NCBI GenBank assembly: GCA_022376515.1
Contig: WTXI01000030.1
Location: forward strand, 62,001-126,000
Direction: 5' to 3'
Source: Lactifluus volemus
Lineage: Eukaryota; Basidiomycota; Agaricomycetes; Russulales; Russulaceae
Length of the DNA: 64,000 nucleotides
In this document: positions 25,101-37,900 of the stretch, one piece after another
How positions within the stretch are numbered: position 1 is the first letter of the stretch
Layout of the letters: each line of letters opens with the position of its first letter
Program-made: the position numbers and the translations under genes
The notes under the pieces: model-generated
What the model saw: only the letters and a program-made list of their open reading frames with translations
Databases searched by the model: none
What the model was told of the DNA's origin: nothing

Positions 25101-26400
25101 GTCCTGTCTATTCTCATCTCTCTCTCACCTTACATGCAAAACCGGTACATTCGGAAAACCCGGCGTATAATCAGCTTTGTCCTTGACCGGTTGTCAAAAA
25201 AAAGTCCACAGAGACATAACAAATTCGGTCCTTAGGCATGTTATGGACTCATTTGATCTTACTGTGGGACTAGCTGCAATAACAGGATAGCTTTCGCCAG
25301 ATTAGGTTGGCACGCTGGTAAGTCAACCCGGCTCAACTTGGTTTTTTTACTTTCATTCCCGTTGAGACGCCTTGCGGCTGGGATAACAACCAGCTTAGAA
25401 GCTACATTCGGTTGCGAGCATGTGAACTTATTCTTCATAAATTGCTTGGGGCATGTTGTCGGGAATACTTTATGTGGTCACTTCTTTTGTACGTCCGTGA
25501 AAAACGTGGTTTAATGGGAATTCGAATACGGATGGATGAAACATTGAGATAAGGCGTGTGTGTACAGAGTCGACGATAAGAAAGCGCTCAAGTTTCTGAC
25601 ATTCTGCATACAGCATTACACTGGTCCCCTTGAGGAGCAGCGCCTCCGACTGGCTCTAATCCGGTTAGTCTCGTAGCTAAATCGCATTCTATCGCTTTCT
25701 TAGATGCTGGTGGCTGGCAATCAATGTCCGGTATAATCGTGGTGGTCAGGAATTTCCCGTTCCCATTCATCCCGGGCGAGCATCAAATTACACAAAAAGG
25801 TCCGACAACCCCTGAGGTACCGACTTGCCATGTCAATTTTTTTTTCGGTTTGTGAAGATAAGTTTCGATATTGACTAGCGTCGTACCTTGCCAACGATGC
25901 TCAGCTTTTTGACATGGGTGCTGGTCTTAGGGTTCCTGAACTCACGGCATCACCAAGTACAGCCATCAACACTCATTTTTGATTTATCCCCAACAGAACG
26001 CCATGCTGAAAGAAAAGTATATGAAAGTACCCCCAAGGGTCACGGGAACAGTGGATACGATGATATCCAGCAACTGTTACCCTCGGTGGCTCCTATCCTC
26101 GGCTGATCCCGTGGCGTTGATGGGCGATTTGTATACCCTTATCCCTATACGCCCACGTTTCCCTCGCCGACCTCCCCTATCAAAGCCTACTCTGCATTTT
26201 TGCCCATGCAACGTGCAACGCCACTCCATTCAAAAACAGAGAAAATGAAAAATGGAAAGCACGAAAAAAATAGAAATAAAGGAAACAAGGGCCTGTGCAC
26301 AGCTTGTGGATAAGCGAAGTTTTTTGCGGCGTGTCACCAGAGCTATCCCATTTTTCTTCTCTCGTGGCCTCATCGCGACTCACTTGTTATAGTGGCCTAG
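22164..26400. other. Intergenic, no gene recognised
   Basis: There are only short open frames without domains. The longest, minus 24764-25117 (117 codons), has no recognisable motif. A perfect 9-bp hairpin lies at 24618-24640 and doubled TACTGTA heptamers at 24014/24019. Confidence 0.4.
24618..24640. repeat. Perfect 9-bp hairpin
   Basis: TGAGAGCAT, loop GATAA, ATGCTCTCA. No T tract follows on either strand, so it is not an obvious terminator. Confidence 0.45.
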
Positions 26401-29400
26401 CCTTGCATCAGGGACTGATCAAAGCTTGGCTCCACTCGCTCCGGTTACAGCCCCTCGATGCTCCATAATAAACAATCGCCGTGGGATGTGGCGCCTCCGC
26501 GGGTCCAGAGTCCAGACTCTTGTCATCATGCTTACTCATTCATTCTACCCCTCGCATCGCTGTTCCAGTGTAATGACTCTTCCTGCGCGCGCAAGGACGT
26601 TGCTTGTTTGGCTTTTGAAAAGGGTTGCCATAAACGGTGACAGTTATCTATCAAGCATCACAGTATTTCCACCGGCATCAAAATCGATATTATACCATGA
26701 TCCTCTTGCTTTCAAATGGAGAGCTCGTTGTGAGCCACACTCCCTTATTTCCATATGTCGAATAAAGAATAGGCTCTTTGCTCAGGCTTCCATTACTCTC
26801 GCCGTTATGTTGGGCTCGATTCTCTCGAGTTATGGAGACCGCACATTGGTTGCTTGTCAAGGCTCGTCCCTTGAGAGAGTTTGATCCACAATCGCATGTC
26901 AAAAACGGAACTCAGGCAGATCAATCGTTTCGGGTTTCAAAGTCGACTCACGTCCACGTATCAATGGGTTGTCCTTGTTTGTTGTAACTGGTGATGTGCT
27001 CCGCCGTGGCTCTCGGCTTGCCGCTTCCCAGGTTCATTTAGTCACCCTGAATTGGTACAAAACTCCAAGTGGAGAGCGCGCATCTACCCACTTTTCAACA
27101 ATCCGGGTTTCTTATATTTTCCCCCTCTGACGCTGTTCTGCTTCTCGACGACGCCAAGGAACGCCGCATCGGCAGCAATTCATCACACTGGGCGAAGTTC
27201 TATGTGGCTTTGACGATTGGGTATCAATCTGCAACAGATGTCTCATGTTCATCCTACCTGGAATACTCTTCGGAGGGCAGTGGGCCGAGTGGCAACTTCG
27301 ATCCCGTCAATTATACGGCTGTTATCGTTATCATTGCTAAGGTCCTAACCGGATTTGGTACATTTTCTGTATCCCCGGGATACCAGAGTTACGTCGGTCT
27401 CCTAGCATGATGCATAGCTTTACCCCAGTCCTGTCGGTCGCCTCAGCAGCAGATGCCACGATACCTTCAGACATATTTCCTAATTTGGAAATGACCATAT
27501 GGGTGTCTCGGATCATGGAGCGAGTCGAGGAGTTGTTGCACCTTTTGATATATCAAGGCATGAAGTATGGACTGTTTATCGACGTTCATCACGGTGGCTC
27601 TTACCCCCGGGATGACCTGTCCGATCCCTAAATGGAAGGCTTCAAAGATTTATGATAAAAATAAAACACAGGGTAAAATCAGAAACACAATCCGTGATGT
27701 CCATCTAGTTCATGTATGATCGTATGGCAGTCGTACCAGGGTAGTTCGACTTATCATCCATAATGAATTGCGGTACGAGGTGCATGTTTTTGATTCGATC
27801 AGCTATTGGAAAATCCATTTGTTCATCAGGCCCAGGCCGTACAGTACAGCCCAAATGTGCGATCAACGGCGGTCTATCAAAAACCCGTCCCGGGCGTCAA
27901 TCGTGAGCTGCCTGAGGGGTGGGACGCGATTACGGGACTTTCTGGACAGTTGAAACTAGCACATGGGTGCAGTTGGGTTGCAGGGGCGCGTCAATAAGTT
28001 GAACGTCTTGTTCCCGCGATACACGCGGAGACTCGTCACATACTAAGCAAAACATGTGATGTGATGGCCTCTATCTACCTAAATGCAAATTTACGCCTCA
28101 TTTTTGCGTTTAGAGAACGGCAAGAATTGGGCGCAGCGCAACCCTTCCCTTATAAAGCGATGGTGGAAGGGCGGGTGGAGTGCAAAAGTCAAGACAAGGC
28201 ACACGTTCCGGGCCTATCGGTCAACTTTTTTCATTTTTGAGATGGCGCCGAGAGAGAAATGGTCAGGGGCGCAAAACGTGATGACCATCATGCGGCGGTT
28301 TCTTTTTTGTTGTTCAATCATCATCATCATCATCATCATCAAAACCTCGAACCATCTCCATCATCAGCTTTTGCTATGTTTATCCGATAAAACATCGTTG
28401 TTGCATCCCGAGGAGGAAGCAAGAGGGAGGGATGATGGCACGTACGTGTTGGTGATCACCTTGTCTACAAACAGATGGGGATGGGAAAAGCCAAGCAAGG
28501 CACCCCCCCCCTCACCACAGATGGGAATCGCGGTTATCTTGGTGCGCACTCTGATTTCCAGATAGAGTTGATCACGATGAGACTCCGAACTCCTCCAAAC
28601 ACGTGAGTTGCTTTGGCCTAGGTTTTTGTTTTGGTCTCTCGCCAATCATTTCATGTATTCTCGTATAGGTGCACCAGCGTTTCCACTTCTAGACCTCCCA
28701 AACAGAACAAGAAGAGAAAAAAAAATTCAGATCAACGTAAAGGATAAGTGAGCGCGTGTTAAAAAGTTTCAATATAAAGGACGTAAAGACACTAATCCTT
28801 CGGTCGGCTAGCCGGCTAGCGAGCGCAGCAGCATTCTGTTCTTTTTTTTTTCGCTGATTGATAAGAAGTTTTTGGAGGTCGTGTCGTCGCGTATCACCAC
28901 AAGGCCGTTGGACTCAATCTTAAAGTTTTCAATGTTTGATTGTAAGTTATGTCTTTTTATCTTCGGATAGCATGCAACTTCGAAGCGAGAAGGTTTCGGT
29001 TTCGGAGGGCGGGGGGCGGCCCTAACACGGAGATATTGGCCGACAAAAGGAAGCGCGCACTATCGATGGTGTGGTGGTCAAGGGTTCCGAGAAGACATGT
29101 ATTCGTCAACCTCACCCTGGGCAGACTTCCCGGCGTGGGCCTCGTGGGGGATCAGCGCCTTCCTGGTAAACTTGACAGGTACTCATCGCGAAGAGTGTGA
29201 GACACAAACGAAGCGGTGTTGTCTGTCCTTCCTCCAAAGATGGGTGAACTTTGACGAGGATAAGGCATCAGCGTGTCTATCTAGCACAGGTGACACACTA
29301 TCCAGGTCCCGAAATTAATGCGATGCGTACTTAATAGTCAGGTCCTTGCCATATCCTACTCAACATCTATATATCCGTGTTTCTGACACCTCATCATGGT

Positions 29401-31961
29401 CCGACACCTCAAGTTCCCCCATTCCGAATCCCACTTCTCGACGTCGTGCGAGACCTTCTACGATCAGATTCTTGCGGGTTCATGGCAGGGTGACAGCCTC
29501 GTCAAAGGTCCACTAGGGCGATCGTTTACAGAGCGCAGATCAGGAATACAGCAGATTCTCGTTCGTGCGCAGGGGGAGCCAGTAGAACCTCTGTATGAAT
29601 CTGTCGACCGCTCCATGATACGTGGCACGAATCTGTTGCAGCCGCGTCGTGCGCAGAAATAGATCGTGCCAGCTGTCGGCCAGCCAAGGCGGCGGTGTGG
29701 CTCACGATCTCGAGGTTACTGTACTATAAAAGGTCAATCGAGGCGCAGCGAGATATCCCCGAAGTGCACTGCCATGCGACGGTGAGGTGGCGATTCGGTG
29801 GTGGCAACTGCTCCCGGCGCTCGCGGAAGAAACGGTATTGGGAGAACGTAGTCTAGATGCGAAGGAGCAAAGCTGTCCACCGTGAGTGCATCCGAAACGC
29901 GGTACTCGAGCCTGGATGACCGTTCGTCAGAAGCTTCAGTCTTCGCACGGGATCAAAAGCACGTTCATATTTGCGAGAATAAGGACGCGGGACTGGAAAT
30001 ATACCTCCATACTCTCCCCGTTGGTCTTGATCTCTGCACAAAGTTGTTGAGGGCAGATGGAAAAGGGAGATGAAAGATAACAGGTCGCGGTCTTGTCAGT
30101 CGATCAATGCAACTCTGGGAGAAAAATGGGTTACTAGGCATTTTCTCTGAGTTGGTATTATTTCCTTCGGTGAAGACGTTGCGTAACATGGGACATCGCA
30201 ATTCTAGCACGCACCCAGAATGGTGGCTATATCTTTGTATGAAGGAAGGGTGGCTTGTGAGTATAGTAAATGGTGTCGATCGAAACACAAATGGAGCTCG
30301 TGAAGATTCGCAAAGACAGAGGAGGCCCAATGGGACAGCAATGTTATGCGGCAACGTAAATCTTCTGAGACTCGGTAGATAGCATGTGGAGGAGTGGATT
30401 TTTATAGGCTCCCACGACTTTTGTTGCAGTACCAGAGATTTCAGCAGCAGAGCCGAACGTTGCAGAGAATGAAAGGTCGATTCGACGTCGTTCCTAGATA
30501 GCGAGTTCAAGTCTAACTTGAGACCTGCCAAACGGCCAGGCTGTGTTGTCTAACCTCACTCCAACGGTGGCAAACCTGTGTTCGCCGAGATCCATCCTAG
30601 GCTGTACTTTCCATTTTTTGGGGCCCGGGTGGTCGCACAGGACGTTGATCGAGAATATGAATATGGAAGAAAGCAGTTCCGGAAAAAGTACGGAAGCCGC
30701 ACAAACGGAATTGCGATGTCGTTTTTCTTGGGACCTCGGCTAGGTCTGTCGCATCGAGTCCTTCGTTGACTCGGACGAGTATGAATGATGCCACTGATTC
30801 GTGCACCCACGATGTTCACCGTTTAACTCTGAACGTTGGGAACGCGTGGTAGAAGGCAAGGAATCGAGACCTTCACGATGGCCGCGTTGAAAATCGGGTG
30901 TTGACGTAAGAAATGACAGGGAAAGGACTCACCTGACATTGTCACTTTGGTAGTTGGAAGGGGCGAAGGACGAAGTCTCCGTTCTTGTGTCCGTTGGGGG
31001 TTATGGGGACAAAATGTTGCAGTACGAGTAAAATGACGGCGCCTCACATCATGCTATAGAACTTGAAGTGGTTTGCCGTGGCTACCATGATACTGTATTG
31101 ACACGATTAGCCTGAGACAGCAGGCTGACAATGAAACTAGTGTCCGATGAAAAAAACGTTCAGGGGGCGAGGTAGTGAGTTCACAAGCGAGCGGTTACGT
31201 GTGTCATTGCTGACAAGCCCTTGGGCCTTGGATGCCGGCAAGTTTCAAGATCGCGTACTAGTACCATACGATCAGGTACTGTACGGGTGAAATGAACATT
31301 CCCAGCGCAGGCAAGCAGGTGTTTCCCGCAAACAAGGAGCGAGTCGGATCAATAGGCGCAGCCGCAGTTCGGCATGTCATCCCTTGGTCCCGTTACTAGC
31401 TGCGAGGCGACATCTCAGTCACTGGAAGCGGATTGTTGCAAAGGATCTCTACGCTGTTGCATCGTAGAACTAGCCTATATCGCTTGTAGATTGTTTCAAG
31501 TTTTCGGTAACTTGAAGATGCCGTCGGTCATGGGTGGAGCTGGGTTTAATATTGCCGTGATACTAGCACAGCAGAAGCACCCGTCGGCGCGACGCTGGAC
31601 GAATAACTCCGAAAGATCGAGTCGTCATGGTACATGAGTGGTACACGTGAGTAAATTTCGCTTGCTTTTAGTTCAAGGGGACTGCGCATGTTCACGTAAT
31701 TGAAAGCGCGCCCGTCACGGTCATTATTTCGACATCTCCAGGGCGGACACCTTGACACTGACAGCAGTTCGTTCACAATGTTACTGGACCTCAAGATTGT
31801 AGCCCGTCCGAACTGTCATCAGATGCTAGTCATGCAATTAATCAATGCTCATGATCAGATTCTCCGTACAGTACAGCACAAGTACGTCTGAGTCAGAATT
31901 GTCATGGTGGAATAACTGTCTGACCTTTCGGCGCGCCGCGTCCATACCTCTTCCGCCGACT
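26401..31961. other. Intergenic, possible gene relics only
   Basis: Plus-strand open frames at 26426-26884, 27069-27410 and 29396-29662 are 88-152 codons and look partly protein-like, but I can assign no domain and no consistent splicing. A TATAAAAG box at 29725-29732 sits directly behind a TACTGTA heptamer (29717), with no clear gene after it. Also present are a (TCA)n microsatellite near 28316 and a 14-bp palindrome GCTAGCCGGCTAGC at 28807-28820. Confidence 0.4.
28316..28341. repeat. (TCA)n microsatellite
   Basis: About eight uninterrupted TCA units inside non-coding sequence. Confidence 0.8.
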
Positions 31962-34900
31962 CTACGACCTATCCTCGTGGATCTCCTGCAACCTGTGGGG
32001 CATTATCCCGTTCCAAGCAAGCTCGAACTCCTTGGAGGGAGCCGGAGCCTCCGGATCTGAGAGATACTCAAGTAGGTCCTTCGTTTTCCCGACCGCGCTT
32101 CTTAGAGGTGTTAGGTGCCGCGTTGCCTCCCACTCATCTCCCAAGCTCTGTCTTGGGTGTATATCAGATCCCGGTTTCAGCTTTTCATGGAGATTGCTGG
32201 AGTCAGAAAGGATTTCCCTGGGGAATTGCTTCAGTTGGATTCTCGCCAAGCTATTCCTTATCTCACTCACCTCATCTGTTGCTGCTGGGCAATCAAATCT
32301 GATAGCTCTGTGAGTGTCGCGTCTCTACGTTGAGCCTTGATGATGTTCTTCAAGGATTGGGCACGAGTGACAATCCATTCCACGCAGAGAAGAAGGTGGG
32401 GACAGGTCCGAGATAGATCTTTCGGTACTTGGCGTGAATGTCGCGTGCAGATTTCTTGCAGTCTCTGAAAAGGCGGTCCCGTCCAATTGTCAGCATGTCA
32501 TTAGACTCAGAACGGTCCTCGTTGCGCCTTTTCAGATAACGGCGCGCCGCTCTTTGGATAACAAGCACCTCATGTGTCTTGTCGGGTTCTTCTCCTTCGC
32601 CGACATCCATAACATCATTTGTTGAATATTCCACGGTCCCTTGTGTACGTTCGTCACCACTGGATACACCCACCCTTCAATTACATTTGCAGCTGGACCA
32701 GTGGCCAGCCTAGAGCCTCTTTGATTCTCATCCGAGTGGGTGATGGCAGTGATCCTGCCCATGTGATGGTCTTCGCGGTCCCGAGGGCCAGATTGAAGCA
32801 CGTTTGGAATTGTGTCCAACTCCGTGAACGTTGCTAAGTGGACGCCCGGCCGTGGTGGACCTGGAATAAAGGATCCCTCGTGATGGAGCCTAACAAGGTG
32901 GTCGAACGGTAATGAAGTAGATTTATAGAGGGTTCCCGCCAGATTTGTCCAGTTTAACGGATTGACATAGCTAAGGTTTCACATATGTCAGAGGGCTGTC
33001 GACCAATCTTTACAGGAAGAAATACCGCCAGTGGAAAGCCGTCGACTCGGGACGTTGGATCATTGAGAGCGATCTCATTGTTCGAACAACATCGTTTCTG
33101 AGAGCGCTGATGTTCTCTCCAACTAGAGGGGATCTGTCAGTTAATGTTAAGTAAAAATCGTGTTTACTCACGCAGACAGAAGCATCTGCATCTTTTTTCG
33201 TGATGGACGTCAGTAAACGTAACCCATCAGAGAAATATATTTACATGCGAGCAACACAAAGGTCTTGTATATATTTTTGGGGGAGATCCCTTGACCAGTT
33301 CATCACCTGATTCTTGAAGTCCGGTTTCCCTGTAGGATGTCAGCCAATGCTGGTGACATAACAAGCCAACTCGGAACCAACCGAAGGCGGTTGTCTGTCT
33401 CAGATATTGTCCCGTATAGATGTCCTTCAAAAGCTTTTCGATTGTCTGGGCGAATACCCATAAAGGTGCAAGTGTCCCATCTTTGAACGCGATAAAGTCC
33501 TTCCACAGCCCCAATATCCAGCTTCGTGGCAGAAGGACACCATGCAGACTCTCCTTATGCCTTGTGGTCATTATAACCAACCCGAACAACCTTTCTACGA
33601 TAGTACAAAGCACTGCGGGATCCATGGGAAGGCGCTCGTCGATCAAATATCTGTAGTATGAAGTTCGTTAATGGGACCATTTCGTGGCCTGAGCGAAAGG
33701 TGGCACCTGAAAAACTTGATGCCTTGTCCCAAGTGACCGGAACCATCCATGAAGGCCAAGAAGTCATGCAAAGTATATATCTGATAGCCAAATGGTAGAT
33801 GAACGATAAGCCGTGGATGTCGCTGCTTCCGGGAATTTGCAGATGGGATTCGACGTAAGCAATCGTCGACCGTGTGACCATCTTGCCGCAGACGCCCCAG
33901 CGTGAACGCTTTGAATAGGTTCGTGAGGAACTCGCCTTGAAGTTCATCCTTGGACGGGTTGAGAGAATACAGAACATCGAACGCCCATCTCTTTACCGTT
34001 GAGAAGCCATTCGCAGCCTCCGGTATCAAATCCTCATTCAACGTAGAAATTGAGCCACAAACGTGTAGGAGGGGGTTCAAGGCGTTTTCAAGAGCATTCA
34101 GAAGACGTCTGGCGTGAAAGATGTTCAGCTTCTAATGGCAAGCCACTAGAATCAGTTCTCACCTCTGGCTCCTGATCCGGCTAGGAAACTCTGCAAGACC
34201 GAAAGAATAGAGGTTGTCGAGGATCATTATGTGCTGTAACTGGAATCGAGCTCTGCGATTAAACCAGCCTTCATCAAGTTGGTGACACAGTCGACTCGGA
34301 TGGTCTCCACGACATGTACCGTAGAGAGTGAATTGGATGCATGGGTCAAACAGAGATAGGCGCGATACTAAACGATCTTTGTCCCTTATGCGAGAGTCAA
34401 GGCGTTCTGATAGAAGGCGGCTGAATTTGGTCGCAAACTCTTCGCGCGATAGCGACACTGCCAATGCTGGGTGCTCCGGTCCTTCGGATGATTGCGAATG
34501 CTCGCTTGTGAGGATGTGCTCATGAAGGAACGTTCCTGGAAGAATCCGGATACATTCTCCATCCTTCTCGAACTGGAAGAGTGTGGGGATCCACGGTGAA
34601 TCCCAGGGAGCTTTGTCCAGGCCGACATCTTTGATCAATAAAGAATACTCGTAGAAAAGCTGTAAGGACGAGACGAGCCCAGATTGTGAGGACACATCCA
34701 AGGCCGAGGGCATGTCGTCAAAAAAGTAGTCAAGTCCCAATAACTTGACGGCCGGGGCCTCGTCGAGACTGTTACAACGAAGAACAAAGTGCGAAAGGAT
34801 CTTCTGAGTGCTCGTCGACCACTCTTCCTCAAAAATAAGCTTGAAAATGTAGATCTTCACCGCTGACGTTAACGGACTCGTTGGAACAAAAAGAGAATCA

Positions 34901-37900
34901 CTCGCCATCTTCTGATCTCTCTCATGCAATCCTGCCCGCGGCATCGTGCAGAGTAAGGTTTGAATCTTACCGGCAGGGGCTTCTGCGCTCTCTGGCCATC
35001 CACGGCAACCAAATGAGAGGTGTCGCCATAGGAACCTCCTGACGATGGCGTTGAATGTCTCAGTGTCCCGTGTAGCATCACCGATATACTCGAGAGTGAG
35101 GTCGAGCGCATCGGTCTCCTGTTCTTCGTCAAAGTATTGTCTAATTGCTTCTCCATATTTCCCTTGATTCTTCAGAAGAACTGCGCGAGTCAGCCCAAGG
35201 TCATGTTCGACAACAAATTCCATCATCTGTTCTTCATCGTCTCTGAAAAGTTCTGCTGCCTCGCTGCGAAGCCATGAGACCCGATTCCGCAGCAAGGCTT
35301 GTGAAACTTACTCCAGCTTCCTCGACTCTAGATACGAAAGTCGCGCCACTTGCTTGATACGTTCTGTTGTATCCGATTCCACTTGGGCTTCATGCTTCTT
35401 GATGATCGAGACAGCAGAGTCAAGGAGATTGTTGTCGAAACAATATGATGCTGCCTCTGTAAATTTGTTCGCCAGTTTGAGAGTCCTCACCACATCTTCG
35501 TGGAAATTGATTTCGGCGTAGCACCGTGCCGCGGCATCGTATGGAGAGCATTCTTCCTCATAATTTCTTGCTAAGCCGGCACAGTGCTCGAAGGCCTTAG
35601 CGGCGCTTACGAAGGCGTTACGTCGCCGCTTTTTTTCGGACTCCGGGATGCTACGGGCGACTTCCTGGGACTGATATGCTGTGGCAATGGCCGTCATGTA
35701 GTCATCTCCTGCATTGTCGAAGGCAAGAATAGCTTCCTCAAACTCCCTGTTATGAAAGAGTCTTTTCCCCTCTTCCAACCACTCTCCTGAGGTGGTTGAC
35801 TCGTTAGCAAACGATTCTAGTGGGTTAGGGGTAATGGGAGGTTCGACAATAAGACCACGACCAAGCAAGCACCGCTATATGTACCATATCAATATGACTA
35901 TGATTTGATTTGCGGAGCCGTGGGCGGAATTCGAACCTTTATTGGGTCGCATGTATCGGAATAATCAACAATCCATAGCCTATGCTTTGCTCGGGTGATG
36001 GCAACATACAAAGATTTCAGCTATCGGGGACAAATTGTGATTTCACACGTCGGACGCATGAAAACCTACACTATCACTAACCTCATGTATGAGGGGTGCA
36101 TACTTCAAGTCCCATATTTTGTGATGGTCAGGGTCATCATTCACCAAATGTCGCCAAAGATTCACGTCTGCGGATTCCTCGAAAAAGTTGTAGAGTATGA
36201 CCTGCATGAATATTATTCGAAGAGTCAGATGCATCCCTAAAGTTTGTATAATGGCTCCGACTCACATCTTCATACTCGAGACCTTTGCTATTGAATAATG
36301 TTCTAAAGAAAATTAATCAAATGAAACAGTGGTACAATGGTCTGACTTGCAGCGTTATGCCGATGTGCCCAATCTCTTTCTTGAACTTTTGACGGGCAAC
36401 TTCGTCTCGCAGAATAACACCTAGTAATGCAGTAGTGAAAATTTGAACGAGGGATGATAGAAAGTAGTGTTGCATACACTGATTGTGCCCCAGCTTCAAA
36501 GTCGTCCACTGCAGATGACGTTAATCCAACCGTACACTTCTATGGGGAACTCTAATCCCTTACGAGGTTGAAACGAAGAAATTCTGGTCTGGAGGAAGAT
36601 GGAAAATTTTAGGAAGTTCCTTGCCGACGAGTGCGGCTTCAGGATGCAAAACGTCGATTGCGCCTGGAAATCGCTGCAGTAATTGGATTATCGCGTTGGC
36701 ACATTTGACGATGCCACCATGAGAACGATAGTTGACGAGGAGCTGGAATCCTTCAGGTTGACGGGGGACCCCACGTAGGGCTCGAATCGATCTCTGTAGA
36801 AGCTATCAATTCAGCTGCATAGTGGCGCAATATGGTTGATTACTTGATATCTATAGACAGATGCTCCAAGCTGTTTGAACGTGAAGGTGCTCCCAATGGA
36901 TATAGTTTGGGCGGTGTCACCAGCCCACAAGAGACCGTCGGGATTTCGGCAAAGAGTTATGATCACTACGATGTAATCAAGGTGCCATTCAGGAACTGAT
37001 AGCAAAGCACATACGGCGTGTGTCGATAAGGAGCATATCTTGTACTTCATCTACGTAGCTGGTAGTGTTCAAGTCTTCGTAAAGACCACCCAGAATCAAA
37101 GGTAATTCTACCCACATAAAGTCGACGAGGTCTCCTTTTAGCCCATTTTCCTTTAGCTCGTTAAGAATGGCGTGCATCCTGAGATTCAAGGCTCATGAGT
37201 CACAAGTTGAACGTATCCCGGCCATGCATGACTACCTATCTGCGAGATCGTACTCGCCACGTTAAGCTTGCGGCTTTGGTACGCCTCAAACTGCCCAAAG
37301 TCCAACCCGTGTGTATTTTTGAGATTTTCGTATGCTTCTCTGTCGAGAGCGCGATTTGGGTAGTCCAGAGATTTTTCGGAGCCTTTGATCGTCCCTAAAT
37401 TATGGGTTCTCAGAAGCTGTGTTACAAGTGATTGAGTGACAATACCGAGGAAATCGCTGAATGCCAGCGATGGGGCTATGGGACAGGAATAAGCAGGTGT
37501 AAATGAAGAAGGCGCAGAAGACACACCGATGCCATTCTTGTAAATGTGTGGCCAATACTCCCTTTTGAAGACCTCGAACGTCACCAGGTCGGTGCGACTG
37601 TACCAGTTGTTGCTCCTTTTCTGGGAACGCGAATTACGAATATGGTTCTTGGACGAGCCCGCAGAGGATTTCATGTCAGCTTCCAGAAGGCTGCACAACT
37701 ATAAACGCAAACAAGATCGGCGTCAGTTCCAAAAAACCTTGTAACAAGGGTCATACTGACGGTGTCCATCGTTACGAACAACGGGAAATGTTCGTCGCTG
37801 AGTTGGCTGTACCTTTCAGGGAGGTCATCCCTCTTGCCGCCCAAATCGTCCGGGTTGAATATTGCCTTCTTCCGGCGTGTGTTCCAGCGTTGGATGCGCT

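Noticed and set aside
24764..25117. 117-codon minus-strand frame
   Set aside because: No recognisable motif and no supporting exons; this length can occur by chance in this composition.
27069..27410. Possible transporter fragment
   Set aside because: Hydrophobic segments are present but I could match no transporter signature or find adjoining exons.
28807..28820. 14-bp palindrome GCTAGCCGGCTAGC as a regulatory site
   Set aside because: Isolated, with no gene, repeat or partner copy nearby.
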